Shown here piece by piece: positions 6,754-9,663 of a stretch of DNA of 9,663 nucleotides. The position numbers were made by a program, and so were the translations under genes. The stretch is from CAZCBJ01 sp964496705 (GTDB lineage: Bacteria > Chloroflexota > Anaerolineae > Anaerolineales > Anaerolineaceae), in the NCBI GenBank assembly GCA_964496705.1, contig CAZCBJ010000153.1, positions 1-9,663 on the forward strand. Direction: 5' to 3'. Below the pieces are notes generated by a model that was given only the letters and a program-made list of their open reading frames with translations, was not told the DNA's origin and did no database searches. Numbering within the stretch: the first letter of the stretch is position 1; each line of letters starts with the position of its first letter.

Positions 6754-7263
6754 ATGAACCTGCCCGAAGTGATGGATTTCATGGAGATGAACAGCCGGCG
6801 TGTGGCGGCAGCGGTGAAAGGACTGCCGCTCGAAACCGCCCGCTGGAAACCGGATGCGGAAAATTGGTCGATCCTGGAAGTGATGGGGCACCTTTATGAC
6901 GAAGAGCGCGAGGATTTCCGCGTGCGCCTGGATATCATTCTGCACCGCCCCGGCCAGCCATGGCCGCCCATTGATCCGACCGGCTGGGTGATCGAGCGGC
7001 GCTACAACGAGCGCGACCTGGAAGCCACCCTGCAGGGCTTTTTGGACGAACGGCAAACCTCGCTGCGATGGCTGCATAGCCTGAAAGCGCCCAACTGGGA
7101 GGCGGCTGAACAGGCGCCCTGGGGCACGGTCAAGGCTGGCGACATGCTGGCGGCCTGGGCAGCCCACGACCTGCTCCACCTGCGCCAGCTCAACGAATTG
7201 CACCGCGCCTGGCTGCTGACCAGGGTTATACCTTATCGCACACAATACGCCGGCGACTGGTAA
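6754..7263 (+). CDS. DinB-fold protein, putative metal-dependent enzyme
   Basis: A 169-residue four-helix-bundle protein of the DinB/YfiT superfamily. The metal triad is visible: H46 in VMGHLYDEE, and H138 and H142 in AAHDLLHLRQL. The WSILEVMGH block before the first histidine is typical. Family members include thiol transferases that use bacillithiol or mycothiol, and many of unknown function; nothing here picks a substrate. The start is well supported by GAGG 5 nt upstream, and the gene begins 9 bp after the phosphatase-fold gene, so it is the last member of the 4767-7263 operon. An extended -10-like TGGTAAAAT covers its stop codon (7258-7266), which could serve the next gene. Confidence 0.88.
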   Translation: MNLPEVMDFMEMNSRRVAAAVKGLPLETARWKPDAENWSILEVMGHLYDEEREDFRVRLDIILHRPGQPWPPIDPTGWVIERRYNERDLEATLQGFLDERQTSLRWLHSLKAPNWEAAEQAPWGTVKAGDMLAAWAAHDLLHLRQLNELHRAWLLTRVIPYRTQYAGDW

Positions 7264-7286
7264 AATAGCTTCGCAAAGTGCCTGTA

Positions 7287-7300
7287 AGCCCCTCCGGGCT
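7287..7300 (+). terminator. Small GC hairpin after the DinB-fold gene
   Basis: AGCCC (7287-7291), loop CTCC, GGGCT (7296-7300): a perfect 5-bp stem 23 bp after the stop. No T run follows (GGGTTAAC), so it is at best a weak terminator. It may instead be part of the leader of the next gene. Confidence 0.3.
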
Positions 7301-7303
7301 GGG

Positions 7304-7316
7304 TTAACACTGTTAA
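7304..7316 (+). promoter_or_regulatory. 13-bp perfect palindrome before the DUF362 gene (possible operator)
   Basis: TTAACACTGTTAA is two perfect 6-bp arms around one base. It lies just upstream of a TATGAT -10-like hexamer (7318-7323), 26-38 bp before the ATG at 7342. Position and symmetry suit a dimeric repressor site. No regulator gene is adjacent, so the role is inferred. Confidence 0.35.
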
Positions 7317-7341
7317 ATATGATAAGATGCAGAGAAATACT

Positions 7342-8442
7342 ATGAAAAGCAAAGTCGCTGTTCTCTTCACCCAACCAGATACCGTTCTGGCCGATTACGG
7401 CCGCCTGTTTGAGCTGGCCAACGGCGCCGGCGCGCTGCAGCCGGGCGCAACCACCATCCTCAAAGACAACATCACCTGGCATTTCCCCATGCCGGCCGCC
7501 AACACCACCCCCTGGCAGTTGGAAGGCACTATCCTGGCGCTGCGCCAGGCAGGGTTCAACGACCTGGTCTGCGTGCAGAACCAGACCGTCATCACCAACG
7601 CCTTCAAGGGCGAAGACCTGAACGGTTATGTGCCCATCTTCCGCCGCCATAACCTGCCCGTGCGCTACAACTTCCGCAAAGAAGATATGACCTGGGTGCC
7701 GTTCAAGCCCAAAGCCAAAATGCTGGCGCTGGACCATATCTACCCGGAGGGCATCCACATCCCGGATTATTTCTTCGGCAAGAACATGGTGCATCTGCCC
7801 ACGGTCAAGACGCACATGTACACCACCACCACCGGCGCGATGAAAAACGCCTTCGGCGGCCTGCTGAGCAAATACCGCCACTACACCCATACCTGGATCC
7901 ACGAAACGCTGGTGGACCTGCTGGCCATTCAGAAGGAAATCCACCCCGGCATCCTGGCGGTGATGGACGGCACCACCGCGGGGACAGGCGCCGGTCCGCG
8001 CATGCTTAAACCGATCCAGAAAAATGTCATTCTCGCCTCAGCCGACCAAGTGGCGATTGACGCCGTGGCGGCCAAAATGATGGGCTTCGATCCCCTGTCG
8101 ATCAAGTACATCCGCCTGGCGCACGAACAGGGCCTGGGTATTGGCGACCCGCGCGAGATCGAAATGGTGGGCGACGATGTCTCGGGCGAGAGCTGGGGCT
8201 TCAAGATCGGGCGCAACTCGCACAGTTTCCTGGCCTGGTTGTCGTGGTACGGCCCGACACGGGTCTTCCAGAAGCTGCTCTTCCGCACACCCTTCGTGGT
8301 GGTGCCGACCTTCATCGGTGAGGTGGAACAGGATTACATGTTCTGGCCGCTGAAATACAAGGGCGTTGCCGCCCGCTGGCGCAAGGAAAGCCCCTGGGGG
8401 TATCTGTTTGAGGAATACCAACGGAAGGGTTTTTTGGCTTAG
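7342..8442 (+). CDS. DUF362 domain-containing protein
   Basis: A 366-residue member of the DUF362 family, whose biochemical role is not settled. The signature region is clear: NMVHLPTVKTHMYTTTTGAMKNAFGGLL around residues 150-180, then GILAVMDGTTAGTGAGPR and ILASADQVAIDAVAAKMMGFDP. The only cysteine is in LVCVQNQ, so the C-terminal [4Fe-4S] ferredoxin segment found in many relatives is absent. The protein looks soluble, with one moderately hydrophobic stretch near residues 300-330. I prefer ATG 7342, giving MKSKVAVLF as in relatives; ATG 7327 would add five residues. Neither has a good ribosome-binding site. The TATGAT at 7318-7323 predicts a start point at about 7330, which also favours 7342. 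It is probably a single-gene unit. Confidence 0.88.
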   Translation: MKSKVAVLFTQPDTVLADYGRLFELANGAGALQPGATTILKDNITWHFPMPAANTTPWQLEGTILALRQAGFNDLVCVQNQTVITNAFKGEDLNGYVPIFRRHNLPVRYNFRKEDMTWVPFKPKAKMLALDHIYPEGIHIPDYFFGKNMVHLPTVKTHMYTTTTGAMKNAFGGLLSKYRHYTHTWIHETLVDLLAIQKEIHPGILAVMDGTTAGTGAGPRMLKPIQKNVILASADQVAIDAVAAKMMGFDPLSIKYIRLAHEQGLGIGDPREIEMVGDDVSGESWGFKIGRNSHSFLAWLSWYGPTRVFQKLLFRTPFVVVPTFIGEVEQDYMFWPLKYKGVAARWRKESPWGYLFEEYQRKGFLA

Positions 8443-8463
8443 CCTTCGTCAGTCATTTGTCCA

Positions 8464-8492
8464 TTGACACACCACATCACCTGGGGTATGCT
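8464..8492 (+). promoter_or_regulatory. Promoter of the SRP RNA gene
   Basis: A perfect TTGACA (8464-8469), a 17-bp spacer and TATGCT (8487-8492, 4 of 6). The predicted +1 is position 8499, exactly where the terminal helix of the SRP RNA begins. That agreement makes this the best supported promoter of the window. Confidence 0.8.
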
Positions 8493-8498
8493 TAGCGC

Positions 8499-8607
8499 GC
8501 GCCCGGGCGGGACCGGCGCGGCAAAAACCACCGAACCCCGTCAGATCCGAGAGGAAGCAGCGGTAAGGAGGCCATTTTGGGCGCCGCCGGCAAACCTGCC
8601 CGGACGC
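8499..8607 (+). ncRNA. ffs: Signal recognition particle RNA, small bacterial type (4.5S)
   Basis: The scaffold RNA that binds Ffh and directs membrane-protein synthesis to the translocon. The universally conserved helix 8 core is present: GTCAGATCC (8540-8548), apical GNRA loop GAGA (8549-8552), then GGAAGCAGC (8553-8561), followed by the usual CGGTAAG. Outer pairings make one long hairpin: CCACC with GGAGG (8528-8532 with 8567-8571, one mismatch), CCGGCG with CGCCGG (8513-8518 with 8585-8590), CCGGGC with GCCCGG (8503-8508 with 8598-8603), and GCG with CGC (8499-8501 with 8605-8607). At about 109 nt it has typical length. The 3' end may extend a few bases into GCATTT. The methyltransferase ATG is only 15 bp downstream. 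Confidence 0.95.
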
Positions 8608-8622
8608 ATTTAAACGGAGCAT

Positions 8623-9516
8623 ATGCACTCACCGCCAGTCTGCAATTACGAAGGTTCCGATTACCAGACTTCCTTCTGGGATCAGGGCGGGCGCGCCTAC
8701 GAGGATGCCGCCGAAGCCGCGGCGCTGCGCCGGTTGCTGCCAACCGATGGGCAGCACCTGCTGGAATTGGGTGCTGGAGCGGGGCGCAACACGCTGCGCT
8801 ACACCGGCTTCGAGCGCATCACCCTGCTGGACTACTCGCGCACGCAGCTGGAACAGGCGCGCGAGCGGCTGGGGGAGAACGCCAACTTGCGCTTCGTGGC
8901 CGCCGACATCTACCGCTTGCCCTTCGCGCCTGGTCAATTTGACGCGGCGACGATGATCCGCACCCTGCATCACATGGCCGACGCGCGCCGCGCGCTGGAC
9001 CAGGTGCGCCAGGCGCTCCAGCCGGGGGCGATCTTCATTTTGGAATTTGCCAACAAGCGCAACCTGAAAGCCATCCTGCGCTTCGCGCTGCGCCGCCAGA
9101 ACTGGAATCCGTTCACCCCAGAGCCGGTGGAGTTCGCCGCATTGAACTTCGATTTCCACCCCGCCACGGTGCGCACCTGGCTGCAGTTGAGCGGTTTCCA
9201 CGTCGAGCGCACTTTGACCGTCTCGCACCTGCGGATGGGGCTGTTGAAGCGCATTCTGCCGCTGAAAATCCTGGTGGCGCTGGACGTGCTGCTGCAGCCG
9301 ACCGGCAATCTGGTGCAGCTCTCGCCCAGTGTGTTCATGCGCTGCCGGGCGGTGCCGTCGGACGCAAGTCCAGCCGGGGCGCAGAGCGGCGCGCCCTTCC
9401 GCTGCCCAGCCTGCGCCGCCCCTCTGCCCGACACGCCCCCGCGGATCGTTTGCGCGGGCTGCGGGCGGGAGTACCCGGTGGAGGGTGGTATTTACGATTT
9501 TCGGGTGGAGAAGTAG
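8623..9516 (+). CDS. Class I SAM-dependent methyltransferase with C-terminal Trm112-like zinc ribbon
   Basis: A 297-residue fusion. Residues 40-230 form a Rossmann methyltransferase: motif I LLELGAGAGRNT (46-57), acidic motif II LLDYS with D70, FVAADIYRLPF (motif III region), and MIRTLHHM followed by LQPGAIFILEF (motif IV-V region), as in UbiE/Methyltransf_11 proteins. After a Pro/Ala-rich linker, residues 259-294 form a zinc ribbon, CPAC (C261, C264) and CAGC (C277, C280), ending in GREYPVEGGIYDF. That resembles Trm112/UPF0434 ribbons, where the tail reads like YPI-DGIP. Trm112 normally activates methyltransferases in trans. The substrate is unknown; small molecules, quinones, lipids, RNA or protein all remain open. 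GGAG 3 nt before the ATG is a close but usable ribosome-binding site. Transcription may read through from ffs. Confidence 0.88.
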   Translation: MHSPPVCNYEGSDYQTSFWDQGGRAYEDAAEAAALRRLLPTDGQHLLELGAGAGRNTLRYTGFERITLLDYSRTQLEQARERLGENANLRFVAADIYRLPFAPGQFDAATMIRTLHHMADARRALDQVRQALQPGAIFILEFANKRNLKAILRFALRRQNWNPFTPEPVEFAALNFDFHPATVRTWLQLSGFHVERTLTVSHLRMGLLKRILPLKILVALDVLLQPTGNLVQLSPSVFMRCRAVPSDASPAGAQSGAPFRCPACAAPLPDTPPRIVCAGCGREYPVEGGIYDFRVEK

Positions 9517-9518
9517 TC

Positions 9519-9583
9519 GGTTCACAGTTTTCGGTTCACAGTTTTCGGTTCACAGTTCTCGGTTCACAGTTCTCGGTTTTCAG
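9519..9583. repeat. Tandem repeat, 14-bp unit, about 4.5 copies
   Basis: GGTTCACAGTTTTC repeats head to tail at 9519-9532, 9533-9546, 9547-9560 and 9561-9574, with a partial fifth copy to 9583. Copies 1-2 read TTTTC and copies 3-4 read TTCTC at the end, so the array seems to have grown by duplication of pairs. It starts 3 bp after the methyltransferase stop and is low in GC compared with the flanking gene. Confidence 0.95.
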
Positions 9584-9639
9584 ATGCCGGCAGGTTGGGG
9601 TGAGCGGGTCAAGCGGGGTATCCCATCGGGATTTGTTAA

Positions 9640-9663
9640 CAGGATGAACAGGATATCCAGGAT
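9640..9663. repeat. CAGGAT repeat with 9-bp period, running off the window
   Basis: CAGGAT occurs at 9640-9645, 9649-9654 and 9658-9663 with an exact 9-bp period; the first two copies are also preceded by AA. Similar CAGGAT-rich intergenic strings occur in many environmental bacterial genomes, with no known function. The array is cut by the right edge. Confidence 0.8.

Noticed and set aside
6088..7944. A 618-codon open frame on the minus strand across three plus-strand genes
   Set aside because: It is antisense to genes with clear catalytic motifs, is rich in His, Gln and Val as expected for the reverse frame of GC-rich coding DNA, and shows no domain of its own.
8629..9525. A 298-codon minus-strand open frame opposite the methyltransferase
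   Set aside because: It is the Arg/His/Gln-rich shadow of a well-supported gene, has no recognisable motif and starts inside the tandem repeat region.
9519..9663. CRISPR array or attachment site at the right end
   Set aside because: The 14-bp units are contiguous with no spacers, the 9-bp pattern is too short, and no cas, integrase or tRNA gene is present.

Overview
The window is 9.7 kb of gene-dense, moderately GC-rich bacterial chromosome. It holds nine protein genes and one structural RNA gene, and no phage, insertion-sequence or CRISPR signature. Its style suggests a Chloroflexota (Anaerolineae-like) genome: short intergenic gaps, a membrane-anchored alkaline-phosphatase-superfamily protein, a DUF362 protein, a nickel SOD and degenerate short tandem repeats between genes. 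That placement is an impression from gene content, not a demonstrated result.

Left part, minus strand (1-1420): a compact cluster reads leftwards as sodN (nickel superoxide dismutase precursor with its Ni-hook), sodX (a small signal-peptidase-like maturation protease whose ATG overlaps the sodN stop) and tatC (core of the Tat translocase, cut by the window edge). SodX is expected to remove the 20-residue SodN leader and so free the His1 that ligates nickel. A promoter and a 19-bp inverted repeat lie in front of sodN.

Middle (1573-4601): a plus-strand orphan hybrid-free sensor histidine kinase (membrane sensor, two PAS, HisKA, HATPase) converges on a minus-strand exonuclease III gene. A hairpin that can serve as a terminator lies between them. 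The exonuclease gene has a near-consensus promoter whose predicted +1 falls on the A of its ATG, so the mRNA looks leaderless.

Right part, plus strand (4767-9516): a likely operon of dCMP deaminase, a membrane-bound alkaline-phosphatase/sulfatase-fold protein and a DinB-fold protein. Then follow a DUF362 protein behind a perfect 13-bp palindrome, the SRP RNA gene ffs with its own consensus promoter, and a SAM-dependent methyltransferase with a C-terminal Trm112-like zinc ribbon. The window ends in two different short tandem-repeat patterns: a 14-bp unit repeated four times, and CAGGAT at a 9-bp period running off the edge.

Most of this is ordinary housekeeping content. The items most worth a second look are the sodN-sodX-tatC cluster with its inverted repeat, the methyltransferase-zinc-ribbon fusion directly behind ffs, the leaderless-type promoters, and the terminal repeats. 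I did not find convincing evidence of a wholly new system.
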